Shown: in pieces, positions 1 through 10,133 of the stretch
How positions within the stretch are numbered: position 1 is the stretch's first letter
Layout of the letters: every line of letters starts with the position of its first letter
NCBI GenBank assembly: GCA_021186555.1
Contig: JAJKFL010000011.1
Location: forward strand, 337,001-401,000
DNA length: 64,000 bases
Source of the DNA: Reticulitermes speratus
Taxonomy: Eukaryota; Arthropoda; Insecta; Blattodea; Rhinotermitidae
Reading direction: 5' to 3'
Notes under the pieces: generated by a model
Seen by the model: the letters and a program-made list of their open reading frames with translations, nothing else
The model's database searches: none
What the model was told of the DNA's origin: nothing
Made by a program: the position numbers and the translations under genes

Positions 1-103
1 AGACGTGGTATACTGCATCATATTCAGCATTTTACGGTTTTTAAAATCCGTTCTTCTGCCTCACTGTGGCGGTTTCCTCCACGCATGGCCGAAGACAACG
101 GCA

Positions 104-152
104 GTAGGCCATTACCGACAGTAGGCCATTACCGACAGTAGGCCATTACCGA
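104..152. repeat. 17-bp tandem repeat, 3 copies
   Basis: Unit GTAGGCCATTACCGACA occurs three times head to tail, the last copy slightly short. DNA on either side (1-103 and 153-218) shows nothing recognisable. Confidence 0.9.
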
Positions 153-218
153 TTCGTCTCATATAGTCATAAACAAGTATAAATCCATTCGACGTTACAT
201 AAACAACGTAATTGAAAA

Positions 219-779
219 GTGTGGCTAAGTAGATCATCACAATATTATAAAGTGTGGCTAAGTAGATCATCACAATATTATAAATTGTGGCTAAGTAGAT
301 CATCACAATATTATAAAGTGTGGCTAAGTAGATCATCACAATATTATAAAGTGTGGCTAAGTAGATCATCACAATATTATAAAGTGTGGCTAAGTAGATC
401 ATCACAATATTATAAAGTGTGGCTAAGTAGATCATCACAATATTATAAAGTGTGGCTAAGTAGATCATCACAATATTATAAAGTGTGGCTAAGTAGATCA
501 TCACAATATTATAAAGTGTGGCTAAGTAGATCATCACAATATTATAAAGTGTGGCTAAGTAGATCATCACAATATTATAAAGTGTGGCTAAGTAGATCAT
601 CACAATATTATAAATTGTGGCTAAGTAGATCATCACAATATTATAAAGTGTGGCTAAGTAGATCATCACAATATTATAAAGTGTGGCTAAGTAGATCATC
701 ACAATATTATAAAGTGTGGCTAAGTAGATCATCACAATATTATAAAGTGTGGCTAAGTAGATCATCACAATATTATAAA
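219..779. repeat. 33-bp minisatellite, 17 copies
   Basis: Seventeen nearly identical copies of a 33-bp unit containing GTGGCTAAGTAGATCATCAC and AATATTATAA. Only a G/T change (AAAGTG versus AAATTG) distinguishes some copies. Because 33 is a multiple of three, both strands stay open through the array; the resulting 11-residue repeat peptides are not evidence of a gene. Confidence 0.97.
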
Positions 780-1236
780 GTGCTCGTATCATATCGATAA
801 GCAAAACATCTTCAAAGAGTGAGACCTGAGTTGTCACGGCTGCGTTATCAAGACGTTACGTCTCTATGTGTGATATGTAAATTAAATGGGGGAAGGGGTA
901 GTCAATCCAAATAAACATTTGTAGTGTCTTATTGTGTATTGCGCGGCATGTTTCGGCTTAGGTAAACGCTATCGCACTTGTAGAAAGAACACTTCTTTGA
1001 AGAGTTTACGATATGTTGAATGAGAAATAGCTACCGACGCTCTTCAAAAACGTTAGTAATTATTTAACAATCGACACGGCGTCACATTCTAGGACAGTAT
1101 GAATCGTCAAGTTATAAAATACATCAAGAACACGTCACAAATACATCATGATGCATGCTGCAGAGGAAACACTGTCTTCAGAAGATAATAGATACTCGAA
1201 GATGTCCCTGTCTTCTGCGAAACTCTGATGGCTAAC
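780..1236. other. Unassigned AT-rich DNA
   Basis: No coding region or RNA gene is recognised. A stretch near 1070-1215 carries pieces (CGACACGGCGTCACATTCTA, then a CTTCTGCGAAACTCTG-like run) resembling the fold-back repeat family described elsewhere in the window. Confidence 0.5.
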
Positions 1237-1310
1237 CATTAAAGCCCAGTGGTCACTATATGTACCACAGTTTAACATTCAACAATTCTACGTTCTGCCC
1301 ACACAGTGTA
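1237..1310 (+). repeat. Element X, outer segment
   Basis: This flank (TAAAGCCCAGTGGTCACTAT through CTGCCCACACAGTGTA) is the reverse complement of the DNA flanking the inverted 114-bp array at 43848-43925. It also matches outer segments at 8400-8462 and 56850-56935. It is the end of a dispersed repeat, called element X here, whose internal part is the 114-bp unit. No coding capacity is seen. Confidence 0.8.
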
Positions 1311-2674
1311 TTTATGTGTTTTGTGTGGATCTCAGAACAAACAGCGATTATTTCACTGTACAGCATTAACTGACTGGTTTGTATAACTGAGACGGAGTGT
1401 GTTTACTGCGCGGTACGGACTGTATGTGTTTTGTGTGGATCTCAGAACAAACAGCGATTATTTCACTGTACAACATTAACTGACTGGTTTGTATAACTGA
1501 GACGGAGTGTGTTTACTGCGCGGTACGGACTGTATTTATGTGTTTTGTGTGGATCTCAGAACAAACAGCGATTATTTCACTGTACAACATTAACTGACTG
1601 GTTTGTATAACTGTGACGGAGTGTGTTTACTGCGCGGTACGGACTGTATTTATGTGTTTTGTGTGGATCTCAGAACAAACAGCGATTATTTCACTGTACA
1701 ACATTAACTGACTGGTTTGTATAACTGAGACGGAGTGTGTTTACTGCGCGGTACGGACTGTATTTATGTGTTTTGTGTGGATCTCAGAACAAACAGCGAT
1801 TATTTCACTGTACAGCATTAACTGACTGGTTTGTATAACTGAGACGGAGTGTGTTTACTGCGCGGTACGGACTGTATTTATGTGTTTTGTGTGGATCTCA
1901 GAACAAACAGCGATTATTTCAGTGTACAACATTAACTGACTGGTTTGTATAACTGAGACGGAGTGTGTTTACTGCGCGGTACGGACTGTATTTATGTGTT
2001 TTGTGTGGATCTCAGAACAAACAGCGATTATTTCACTGTACAACATTAACTGACTGGTTTGTATAACTGAGACGGAGTGTGTTTACTGCGCGGTACGGAC
2101 TGTATTTATGTGTTTTGTGTGGATCTCAGAACAAACAGCGATTATTTCACTGTACAGCATTAACTGACTGGTTTGTATAACTGAGACGGAGTGTGTTTAG
2201 TGCGCGGTACGGACTGTATTTATGTGTCTTGTGTGGATCTCAGAACAAACAGCGATTATTTCACTGTACAACATTAACTGACTGGTTTGTATAACTGAGA
2301 CGGAGTGTGTTTAGTGCGCGGTACGGACTGTATTTATGTGTCTTGTGTGGATCTCAGAACAAACAGCCATTATTTCACTGTACAGCATTAACTGACTGGT
2401 TTGTATAACTGAGACGGAGTGTGTTTAGTGCGCGGTACGGACTGTATTTATGTGTCTTGTGTGGATCTCAGAACAAACAGCGATTATTTCACTGTACAAC
2501 ATTAACTGACTGGTTTGTATAACTGAGACGGAGTGTGTTTAGTGCGCGGTACGGACTGTATTTATGTGTCTTGTGTGGATCTCAGAACAAACAGCGATTA
2601 TTTCACTGTACAACATTAACTGACTGGTTTGTGTAACTGAGACGGAGTGTGTTTACTGCGCGGTACGGACTGTA
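1311..2674 (+). repeat. 114-bp tandem array inside element X, 12 copies
   Basis: Twelve copies at 114-bp spacing; the second copy lacks TTTA (110 bp). The unit starts TTTATGTGTTTTGTGTGGAT and ends GCGCGGTACGGACTGTA. Recurrent variants are CAACATT/CAGCATT, TTTACTGCG/TTTAGTGCG and TGTTTTGTG/TGTCTTGTG, the last two clustered in later copies, as expected from local homogenisation. The same unit lies inverted at 43164-43847 and as single diverged copies elsewhere. Confidence 0.97.
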
Positions 2675-4441
2675 TGTTTATATATAATTCAGGTTAATGT
2701 TAGTCTTTAAAATGTTAAGCCTTGTATTTTCCTGAACATCTCATTCATGTGGGGGCATTTCAGTCCCTGCTAATAAACACAAATATGCAAACACGACACC
2801 TAACTACACAATAAATTTAAACAGCTGACACAGTGATATTCCTACCTTCGCAGAAGTATTCCTTGCTACGAAGCACACTAGCATGGACCGGCGTAATTAC
2901 GTGAGGTCATCAACACGGAGAACGGTGGAAGTCGTCGAAGATGATAGTGATGAAGTTGATGACGGTGTCGGAGAAAATGATGATGGTGAAATTTCCATCA
3001 TCAGTATAGTTAAGAATTTATGGTGCTGAAGAATCATCACAAGCATCATAATGAACATCACCACCAACAGGTACAGGAACGACACCGAGCAGAAAAATAT
3101 TTCGTGTTGGTGATCCGTATGAAAGAGACATCTCGACGAAACTAACCAGCCTGCATTCTTTGACATCCGGAAGGCGGCGTGGACGAAGGACAAACATCCT
3201 TTGCGGAGGGGCGCAACTAACCCCAGCATTAGAGACATATTTTTAAAGATTCAAAATATGAAAGTCCTTATGTATTCGTACTTTCATGAAACAACAATTT
3301 CAAGGGAAGTCGGAGAAATTTAGAACTTCTTTAAACACTCGAATAAGTTTATATTCTTTCCAAAATTACGTTACTCACTTTCAGCCAATGTTTTGGGATT
3401 CAGAAGACCCATAATAACAACAAACTTTTAATTTCACTCGTACAAATTGATTTCTATGAAGAAATTTTAGAATATATTTTTATTTGGGAATGTCCCAAAG
3501 CCCTGTTACACTGTCTTATTTCCGCAGCACTGCAGTCACATCTTTAGACACAAAACATAACTACTTTCAGTCATGACATATTTAAATTCTATAAGAAAGT
3601 CACCCATTAGACTGTGGCTACTTACATTCCGTGCTTGTTTTGAAATGACGCATGTCTTAATCAAGCATTATAAAACAAACAACGATACGTTAAATTTCTC
3701 ACTGAAAGTTAACTTGGTAAGTAATTTGTAAAACGTTACTTATCTAGATGTTTGTATTCGTTTGAAATCGCCTCATTTAAAAAGTTTTAAGTCGGTTTCA
3801 CAATAAATAATACGACAGTGTGAACGCACGACCAGCAGCGCGACGTCTGTGGCAATGACTGGCCGCCCTGCCAGGACGTCCCTTGCCTATACGGGGAGTC
3901 CAACCCCTGTCGTCCCACCCTCCACCATTAAAACGGCCGAGAAGCTGACAGCGCATGGGCACACGATTGACTACCATTTTTGCATTCTACCACAACACCA
4001 AACAACCCCTTCCGTCCCGCAACCCACAGCACAATCGGTACAATATTTAATGCAGTTACTGTTGAGTGTTTCATAAACAGCTACGTTGTTGTAATACGTA
4101 CTGTTTATCTTGTTAAGCGGCTTAAACCTTTAGTATCAATAAACTAGGAAGGTTTGAGCAAGCGAAACGGCAACATGGGGCAAGCAACAGAAGCTACATA
4201 TCTAACAATATGTCAGTTTCACGGAAACGTCCGAAAGACAGAGCCCAATTAGAATTCAGCCTCATTGAACGGAAACCGTACGTCGCTATGACAGGTTGCA
4301 TTACTCATGTACAGTACTGTGCAGGACTTGTCTCTTATCATGACCTTGGCTGCGAAGAGGGTGTAGTTTGGTTTGGTTTGCCTGTGCCAACTTTACAAAC
4401 TTTTCAATAGACCTCCTGCTTCCATATTCCGAGTTGTACAG
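2675..4441. other. Mostly unassigned unique DNA
   Basis: AT-rich DNA with no recognised gene. Open frames at 3849-4076 and 4210-4410 (+) and 2897-3238 (-) show no family motif and no codon pattern I trust. A short acidic frame at 2883-3029 is listed separately. Confidence 0.5.
2883..3029 (+). CDS. Short acidic open frame, doubtful
   Basis: A 48-codon frame from ATG at 2883 to TGA at 3027-3029. Residues 1-15 are basic (starts MDRRNYVRSS) and 16-36 are strongly acidic (contains EDDSDEVDDG). Acidic N-termini of this kind occur in piggyBac-like transposases, but no downstream transposase motif follows, so that is only a thought. I do not recognise a family. It may be chance, since GAT-rich DNA gives acidic peptides. 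Confidence 0.12.
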   Translation: MDRRNYVRSSTRRTVEVVEDDSDEVDDGVGENDDGEISIISIVKNLWC

Positions 4442-4739
4442 TAAGTGCCGTTGCCCACTTGCGATTTTCTGTCGCGCGATTATTTAGTCGCACAAATAGA
4501 ACACACTGTTTTCAGTAGGAATGCGCGCACATGCGACTAAATAAAAGCAGCGATTAAAAAGACGCAACCAGCCCTATTTTACTACCGACGCGACTGTCGC
4601 GAATTAAAATGGGTTACATAGACAGGAATGAACCTGCGCACACTTGCGTCTGCTGCTGTTCAGTCGCAGTTCAATCCTTGGAGAGAAATCTATCGTTGAA
4701 AATTATTGTATTTGAATTAGTTGTTATTGATATTGAATT

Positions 4740-4956
4740 ATGTCTGATAACGAATCTGCTGTTGATGATTCACCGTCACACATTGTTTTGGACACGGAGA
4801 AATTGATTTTTGAATTGGACAAACGGCCTGCTGTGTATGACAAAAAATTGAAAGAGTACAGCGATCGGAATGTTAAAGAGAAATTGTGGGGTGACGTTTG
4901 TGCAAATGTTATAAGTAGCTGGAATGGATTATCAGGAAAAGAAGAACAAAGCAAAG
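4740..4956 (+). pseudogene. MADF-domain protein of PIF/Harbinger, first exon
   Basis: Frame from ATG at 4740. Residues about 16-60 fit the MADF (Myb/SANT-like) DNA-binding domain: an LIFELDKRPAVYDKKLKEY block, then KEKLWGDVCANVI, with the expected aromatic and tryptophan positions. The sequence after codon 72 reads AAAG|GTACGT, a strong splice donor at 4957, so the real exon probably ends there and the remaining open codons to 5102 are intron. In Harbinger elements the MADF/Myb-like protein works with the DDE transposase in nuclear import and end binding. Downstream exons are absent. A host MADF gene is less likely, because the exon lies between transposon inverted repeats. Confidence 0.75.
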
Positions 4957-5054
4957 GTACGTACATATATGTTTATGTATTATTTGTAGTAAATACATTA
5001 TTGGAGATAATAATTACAGAAATTGAAACAAGACCGGCATATAGTATAGGTTTC

Positions 5055-5210
5055 TTACATTTTTTTCATATTGCCAATGTATTGAACCTTGTGGGGAAAT
5101 AAAATAATTGGAGAAATAAGTGGGTGCACCCAATGTTTTGGTTTGCGTCTTTTTTTGTATTTCATACGCAGTAATAAGGCAATCACACAAGTACTGTCGA
5201 TCAAATCCAT
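5055..5210 (-). pseudogene. Harbinger transposase N-terminal fragment
   Basis: A 51-codon frame on the minus strand. It begins with a hydrophobic leader (CVIALLLR) followed by KKRRKPKHWVHPL, around residues 19-31. A basic run followed by W-V-x-P is the N-terminal signature of PIF/Harbinger transposases. After HPL the resemblance stops and the frame ends within about 20 codons, which places the deletion junction near 5100-5120. None of the DDE catalytic residues are present. It faces the MADF exon of the same element. The frame is short; the motif and its position between inverted repeats are what make the call. Confidence 0.65.
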
Positions 5211-5328
5211 ACCATTACTGAAATATACTAGCGATTTTTTGGTCGCCGTGTGCGGACCGCAATACTTTTCGGCGATTGCGACTTTTCAGTCGCGGCGGCA
5301 ATAAATCGCAAGTGGGCGCCTAGCCTAA

Positions 5329-6112
5329 GGCAAAATGGTACGGGCACAGGGGGGGGGGGCGCGTGTACAGAACGAGCGAACTGAAGGCGGAAGCAGACAG
5401 AAAGTAAGGAGAGGAGAGGAGAGCAGGTAACACTGGTTGGTTTCGGAGCTGTTACTTGTAGAGCAGAGCGACATGGTAAAACAATGAGCTTCAACAGACA
5501 CGACGTTACGTCGACAGGACTGAATATCTGAAACTCCTTGATACTCTTTGAGAAGATAATATTGAGAATATTTTGACGTAATGGAGAAAAAAATGTCAGA
5601 TACATAAATAAAACAAATAACTAGCAGCTTAATAAGTCGTACTGTTCGCCAACGTAAACACAAAGTGTCCCTCTTATTGTGTCCCCGAACACCGCAGCTA
5701 TTTCATATAGAACGCCTGCATCCGCCGGGTATCTCCTGACAGCTGCGGGACACAATAAAATGGGACAGAGTATAATGGAGGATAAGCAGGGCGAAGCATA
5801 CAGCATGTACGGGAGAGCTAACAAATGCATGAAAGACCTTAGTTACAAAAGACTTACGGCTCAGACCACTTTGGAGACCTGGGCTTGACACGTGTCCCAT
5901 ATGATTTGAAGAGAGTGCAAGGATTAATTTAAATTAAGACTGAACCCACAAACGGGATGTTGTGGACAAAATAATTGGCCTTCGGATTCAATAAAAGTGG
6001 GAAATTTGTCAACCAGCTGACAGAATGCGAGGCTGTCGACAGCTCTTCTGCATGAGCTTCTGAAGTACAATTAACAACACTCAATTAACCAGGCAGTTTA
6101 CTTCGTGCAACA
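5329..6112. other. Unassigned DNA with a poly-G run
   Basis: Contains a 10-base G run near 5349 followed by purine-rich DNA. An open frame at 5679-5888 (+) matches nothing I recognise. No RNA gene or transposon end is seen. Confidence 0.5.
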
Positions 6113-6150
6113 CTGATAGCCTCAACTGATAGCCTCAACTGATAGCCTCA
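6113..6150. repeat. 13-bp tandem repeat, 3 copies
   Basis: CTGATAGCCTCAA is repeated three times, the last copy one base short. Confidence 0.9.
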
Positions 6151-6166
6151 GTCTCATTCGATCATA

Positions 6167-6429
6167 TTCTTTTTCTCATGGCGCAACAGCCCTTAGTGGG
6201 CCAAGGCCTTTCTTATTATCGAGGCTTCACGATCACACTTTTTTAGACACACCACAGTCGGTAGGACTCCTCCGGACGAGTGATCAGCCCGTCGCACAGA
6301 CCTCTACCTGACAACACACAACACTAACAAGAGACAGACATCATGCCCCCAGTGGGATTCGAACCCACAAACCCAGCAAGCGAGCGGCCGCAGACCCACG
6401 CCTGAGATTGGGCGGCCACTGGGATCGGC
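6167..6429 (-). mobile_element. SINE family I (Leu/Ser-type tRNA head)
   Basis: Read on the minus strand, the element starts at 6429 with a tRNA-like head. The B box is GGGTTCGAATCCCACTG (about 6355-6367) and an A-box-like GTGGCCGCCCAATCTCAGGC lies about 50 bp upstream. The A-box region resembles class II (Leu/Ser) tRNAs. The non-tRNA body follows, and a pyrimidine run at the left end is the A-rich tail on the minus strand. The body matches copies at 8606-8794 and 17702-17968. Transcription would be by RNA polymerase III, mobilised by a partner LINE. Confidence 0.85.
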
Positions 6430-6878
6430 ACTTTCGATCTTTACAGTACCTAAATTTGGCCGGTCACAGGTCACTTAACCCTGTCCATGCAGATCATTAG
6501 GTACAGGCTTTAAAAGAAAACGAGGATGATTTGAATAGATCTGGTGTCAGAGATCAGCGCAAGAAAATTTTCCCATTTTTTTAAAGGACAGAAGACCGCA
6601 GCAGGTGCCATAAACTGTGCACCGAAGTTGCTATCCAAACATCCGTCTGTAATTTAAACAAGAAAATGAAGCCGTAAGGACATTGCACGTTAATTGCACC
6701 TTACAAAAATCCAGGGAAATATTCCAAATGTGTAGCTTGAAATACAACAGAAGTGCCTCTTGTGTATAACAAAATTCTAAAACGAATTTTCTGTGAGGAT
6801 TGGCCTTGGAACAGCACACAAAATACAGTATTGAAGACTTGAATGATGAATTGTGGCACGGATTGGATTGATGACAGA
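6430..6878. other. Unassigned DNA
   Basis: No recognisable feature; several T and A runs only. Confidence 0.5.
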
Positions 6879-7194
6879 GCGCTTGACTCTTTATTGAGCG
6901 GACATTTCAACAGAGCACTTGACTCTTTATTGAGCGGACATTTCAACAGAGCGCTTGACTCTTTATTGAGCGGACATTTCAACAGAGCGCTTGACTCTTT
7001 ATTGAGCGGACATTTCAACAGAGCGCTTGACTCTTTATTGAGCGGACATTTCAACAGAGCGCTTGACTCTTTATTGAGCGGACATTTCAACAGAGCGCTT
7101 GACTCTTTATTGAGCGGACATTTCAACAGAGCACTTGACTCTTTATTGAGCGGACATTTCAACAGAGCGCTTGACTCTTTATTGAGCGGACATT
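6879..7194. repeat. 36-bp minisatellite, 9 copies
   Basis: Unit contains CTTGACTCTTTATTGAGCGG and ACATTTCAACAG; copies differ only in AGCGCTT/AGCACTT. Both strands stay open because the unit length is a multiple of three; no gene is inferred. Confidence 0.97.
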
Positions 7195-7239
7195 CCTGAA
7201 GTTCAATGTACTATTTTGAAACAAGAGAAAGTTGCGGAA

Positions 7240-7345
7240 TGCGAGATTTGAGGTTCTCACAGCGGTTTTTCTGAAAATTTAAGCCATCTGGATTGTTAGG
7301 CATTTACCAGTCGACACGGCTTAACAAATCAGAAGACCCGAAGAT
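7240..7345. repeat. Fold-back family fragment
   Basis: Contains GAGGTTCTCACAGCGG, also present at 18493, and TCGACACGGCTTAACAAATC, a variant of the ACACGGCGTCAC end of the fold-back family. It is partial and decayed. Just after it, 7370-7415 holds a GGGTTAGCTCAGCGG tRNA-like run too short to call. Confidence 0.4.
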
Positions 7346-7424
7346 TCAAGCTACGGAATGGTCATTACCGGGTTAGCTCAGCGGCCAATGTTACTGAGTG
7401 GTTAGTGCGAAATATGCTGTTGAT

Positions 7425-7735
7425 AGCGTGCAAGGAAGAAAAGAAGGAGAGAGAAAGGAAGACCAACAGGAAAAAAAACTTTCAACATAAAAATAAAGAA
7501 GTAAATTAAAGATGAGACAAAGAAAGAAACAAACTTATGGAGCGAAAAATAAGGAAAGGGACAAAGAAACAATGACTTAGTTAAGAGAGAAGAAAAAGGG
7601 AAGAAACTAAGAAAGGGGAACAAACAAACGACGGAAGAACCAAGGATAAAACAAGACATACGTGAAGCAAGCAAGCAAGAAAGAAAGAAAGAAAGAAAGA
7701 AAAACAAGAAAGAATAAAATAAGGAAATGATAAAG
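7425..7735. repeat. Purine-rich tract with (GAAA)n
   Basis: About 300 bases in which the plus strand is overwhelmingly A and G, including a clean GAAA tetranucleotide run near 7677-7702. It is low complexity; frames here encode Phe/Ser-rich nonsense on the minus strand. Confidence 0.85.
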
Positions 7736-7812
7736 AAGAACGGTTATTAGATGTCGAGTATTCGGAATATAACTGATTAAGAATTATGCGTGGATATGAG
7801 ATGCGGAGAAAC

Positions 7813-7896
7813 AACACTAATACTGCAAGTGTCAACACTAATACTGCAAGTGTCAACACTAATACGGCAAGTGTCAACACTAATACTGCAAGTGTC
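7813..7896. repeat. 21-bp tandem repeat, 4 copies
   Basis: Unit AACACTAATACTGCAAGTGT plus C, four copies, one with ACGG in place of ACTG. Confidence 0.95.
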
Positions 7897-8041
7897 TTCA
7901 CAAGTTGCGTACTGCACGTAATATATTCAGAATGGTTATGGTTACACCACGAATGATGAGTTGGATGTGATACGCAGCTTTCAGGAGCGAAGTCTCGGGT
8001 TAAAAACTTGGTTAGATGATTTTAACAGGCGCCAGCATGGA

Positions 8042-8117
8042 TACAAGTGTGGTGTGAAAATACAAGTGTGGTGTGAAAATACAAGTGTGGTGTGAAAATA
8101 CAAGTGTGGTGTGAAAA
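8042..8117. repeat. 19-bp tandem repeat, 4 copies
   Basis: Unit TACAAGTGTGGTGTGAAAA repeated four times exactly. Confidence 0.95.
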
Positions 8118-8284
8118 TATAAGAGCAATAAAGGAAATCTTCTTACTGTAGGCTAAACATATTCTGCCGACCTTCATTCTTCTCCATACGTTAAACTCTC
8201 CACTTGTTGAAACCACGGTTGAGATCGGCCACGACACTTCAATTGTTATAAAAAAACAAAACTGAAACTAAATTATATTAAAAT

Positions 8285-8462
8285 ATTCAGCTCGTACCGC
8301 GCTGTAAACACACTCCTCGGATATAACAGCAAATCGTTTAACGTTGTTTAGAGAAATAATCGCTGTTTGTTCTGAGATCCGTATAAAATCCATACATACA
8401 CTGTGTGGGCAGAAAGTGTTAAACCTGGTGGTATATATCGTAACCACTGGGCTTTGGAAAGT
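8285..8462 (-). repeat. Element X, single diverged copy
   Basis: Starts with CTCGTACCGCGCTGTAAACA, contains AATAATCGCTGTTTGTTCTG, and ends with CACTGTGTGGGCAGAA and AACCACTGGGCTTTG. This is the order and orientation of the inverted array and flank at 43164-43925, but with only one copy of the 114-bp portion. It shows the likely pre-amplification form. Confidence 0.8.
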
Positions 8463-8605
8463 TAAGAAGCACTGTTACGTCACCATACGTGTTGAGGAGT
8501 GCAGGCAATGTACTAAATGAGCACGGTTGTTATTTCCGCTGTGTGGACGTAATAGGAGGAAGGTCATTAACATACGGCAGGAAGTACGCAAGATTTTTTA
8601 GCTTT

Positions 8606-8794
8606 ATTTTCTTTTCCGTAGCGCAAGAGCCCCTAGTGGGCCAGGGCGTCCTCATTACCGACGCATCACGATCACTCTCAGACACACCATAATTGGTAGG
8701 ACTCCTCTGGACGAGTGAACAGCCCGACGCAGAGATTATACCTGACAAAACACAACACTCACAAGAGACAGAAATCCATGCTCCCGGCGGGATT
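8606..8794 (-). mobile_element. SINE family I, head-truncated
   Basis: Body matches the copies at 6167-6429 and 17702-17968 (GTGGGCCAGGGC, GGTAGGACTCCTCTGGACGA, CAACACTCACAAGAGACAGA). The tRNA-like head is lost at GCGGGATT, where a 12-base T run begins (8793-8804). The junction suggests another A-tailed insertion on the minus strand broke the SINE, but the inserted element is not identified. Confidence 0.8.
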
Positions 8795-8804
8795 TTTTTT
8801 TTTT

Positions 8805-9207
8805 GACGTGAATACGTCTTTAAATTTGCTTCCGTAGTGGGAGCCAATTCAGAAAACTGATGATAACAAAATTGGGGGATACAGTTTGGCACTGCAGCTA
8901 CATATCTATCATCTACATCCAAAATGTAATTACACCACTCGATAGTTAAAGGATCAAAGAATTCATAACGTTGAGTGGGGACTGTGACGCCTCGCGCGCG
9001 GCGGAGGGGGAGGCGCCGCCATTTTCAGGTCGTTTCGTCGCGTCACATACTTTCGGTTTAGTATACATTTTGACTCGGAGAAGCTACGACGCTCGTTTCA
9101 GTTTCAATTTACAGCTCTCCTCAATATTTATCTATAGCGTACACAAAACATGAGTGTGGAATACTTATGGTGAATAAATATGGTGTTAAAGTTAAAAATT
9201 TAAAAAA
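8805..9207. other. Unassigned DNA with a GC-rich stretch
   Basis: Mostly AT-rich, with a CpG-rich patch at about 8980-9045 just upstream of the open frame at 9208. The patch could be a promoter-like or untranslated leader of a transposon, but no core element is convincing. Confidence 0.35.
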
Positions 9208-9717
9208 ATGAATACAATGTCGGCCTATACTCGTCAAAAAGCCAATTCGAAATATATAAATCGTATACGGTTGGAAAAGGCTTCTCAACAGCTATCCAGT
9301 GATACCCATAAAACACCTTATCATACAGTGAGGCGGTGCCGGGAACGTAAAACAATGAGGGCGTCCGAGCGGATCAACGACTGCGCAGGTACATCTGACG
9401 CTGGGGCGGCCGGGCCTATGCAAGTCGATGATGTAATCGCTTGTGTATCACCGCCGGGCTGTATAGACATCGGTTGTGTGCGATCGCCTATTATGACGAC
9501 ACATTCGGCAGCAGCTAGTGCACGTTTCACTACGTTTGTCAACAATCCATTCGGACATAAGTGTAACGTGTGTGACCGTCTATGGTTTCTGCGCTCCTTG
9601 AAGCCACCAACGGGAAAACACTTAACGCTGCTTAGTAATCTCGATGTATCCTGCATGCCATTTGTATCGTACTTTTCGTATCACAGACCTATCATTAATA
9701 ACATTATAACACACTAA
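9208..9717 (+). pseudogene. Helitron-like 5' ORF fragment (tentative)
   Basis: A 169-codon frame, unusual here in not being a tandem-repeat translation. Residues 1-60 are basic and rich in R, K, S and T. Residues about 110-133 read FVNNPFGHKCNVCDRLWF then LRSLK. A C-x2-C-D-R-L-W-F block after N-x-F-G-H resembles the zinc-finger region at the N-terminus of animal Helitron Rep/helicase proteins, as I remember that family. The rest of the protein (HUH replication initiator, PIF1-like helicase) is absent: the frame ends soon after and no continuation is seen to 9898. Most likely a truncated transposon protein; a domesticated or host exon cannot be excluded. Confidence 0.4.
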
Positions 9718-9920
9718 TGATTTGTTTACTTCAATTGTTTCCTGAACCCGACTAAAGCAACATGTTGCCATCATCAATAAAACATGCAGATACGAAGGAC
9801 TTCTTACTGTTAAGCAATGATTATGATATAAATATAATACGCTTAAACAAAATATTACCCGTTAACGTACACGTATTCACGTTAAACACACGGCCGTGTC
9901 CCCGACACAGCCACACCCCG

Positions 9921-10133
9921 TTTTTTTTTTTTTGCGTGTCCGGGGGTTTTCCCCTTTGATCCATTTTTGTACTGTATTAAATCCTTTTGTCCTTCATGCC
10001 ACTTATGTTCCATACTACTGTCCGTACAACAACACAACACAAACATCCATGCCCCCGGTGGGATTCGAACCCACAATCCCAGCAAGCGAACGGCCGCAGA
10101 CCCACGCCTTAGACCGCGCGGCCACTGCGATCG
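9921..10133 (-). mobile_element. SINE with family I head but a different body
   Basis: The minus-strand head at 10133-10048 is nearly the same as family I (GTGGCCGCGCGGTCTAAGGC, GTGGGTTCGAATCCCACC). The body does not match the other copies; it contains GGAACATAAGTGGCATGAAG and ends in a 13-base poly-A tail (T run at 9921-9933). It is a second SINE subfamily using the same promoter head. The region 9718-9920 holds nothing I recognise. Confidence 0.8.

Larger units (their letters stand above)
4445..5325. mobile_element. PIF/Harbinger element, internally deleted
   Basis: An 881-bp element bounded by a 3-bp TAA duplication (4442-4444 and 5326-5328), fitting the TWA target of the PIF/Harbinger superfamily. 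Inside each end, after 8 diverged bases, lies an exact 15-bp inverted repeat, GCCCACTTGCGATTT (4453-4467) against 5303-5317. Subterminal DNA on both sides is full of GTCGC/GCGAC motifs, plausible transposase-binding repeats. The two usual Harbinger genes are both represented by their starts: a MADF (Myb/SANT-like) exon on + and the transposase N-terminus on -, facing each other. Catalytic DDE regions are missing, so it is non-autonomous, probably an internal deletion derivative of a longer element. Confidence 0.85.

Noticed and set aside
2897..3238. 113-codon minus-strand frame
   Set aside because: Low-complexity composition over GAT-rich DNA, with no motif.
4957..5102. Extension of the MADF frame to 120 codons
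   Set aside because: A strong splice donor at 4957 and loss of domain-like sequence after it suggest the remainder is intron.
10045..10133. Functional tRNA gene on the minus strand
   Set aside because: A and B boxes are good but acceptor and anticodon stems are poor and the sequence continues into a SINE body with a poly-A tail; several copies exist.
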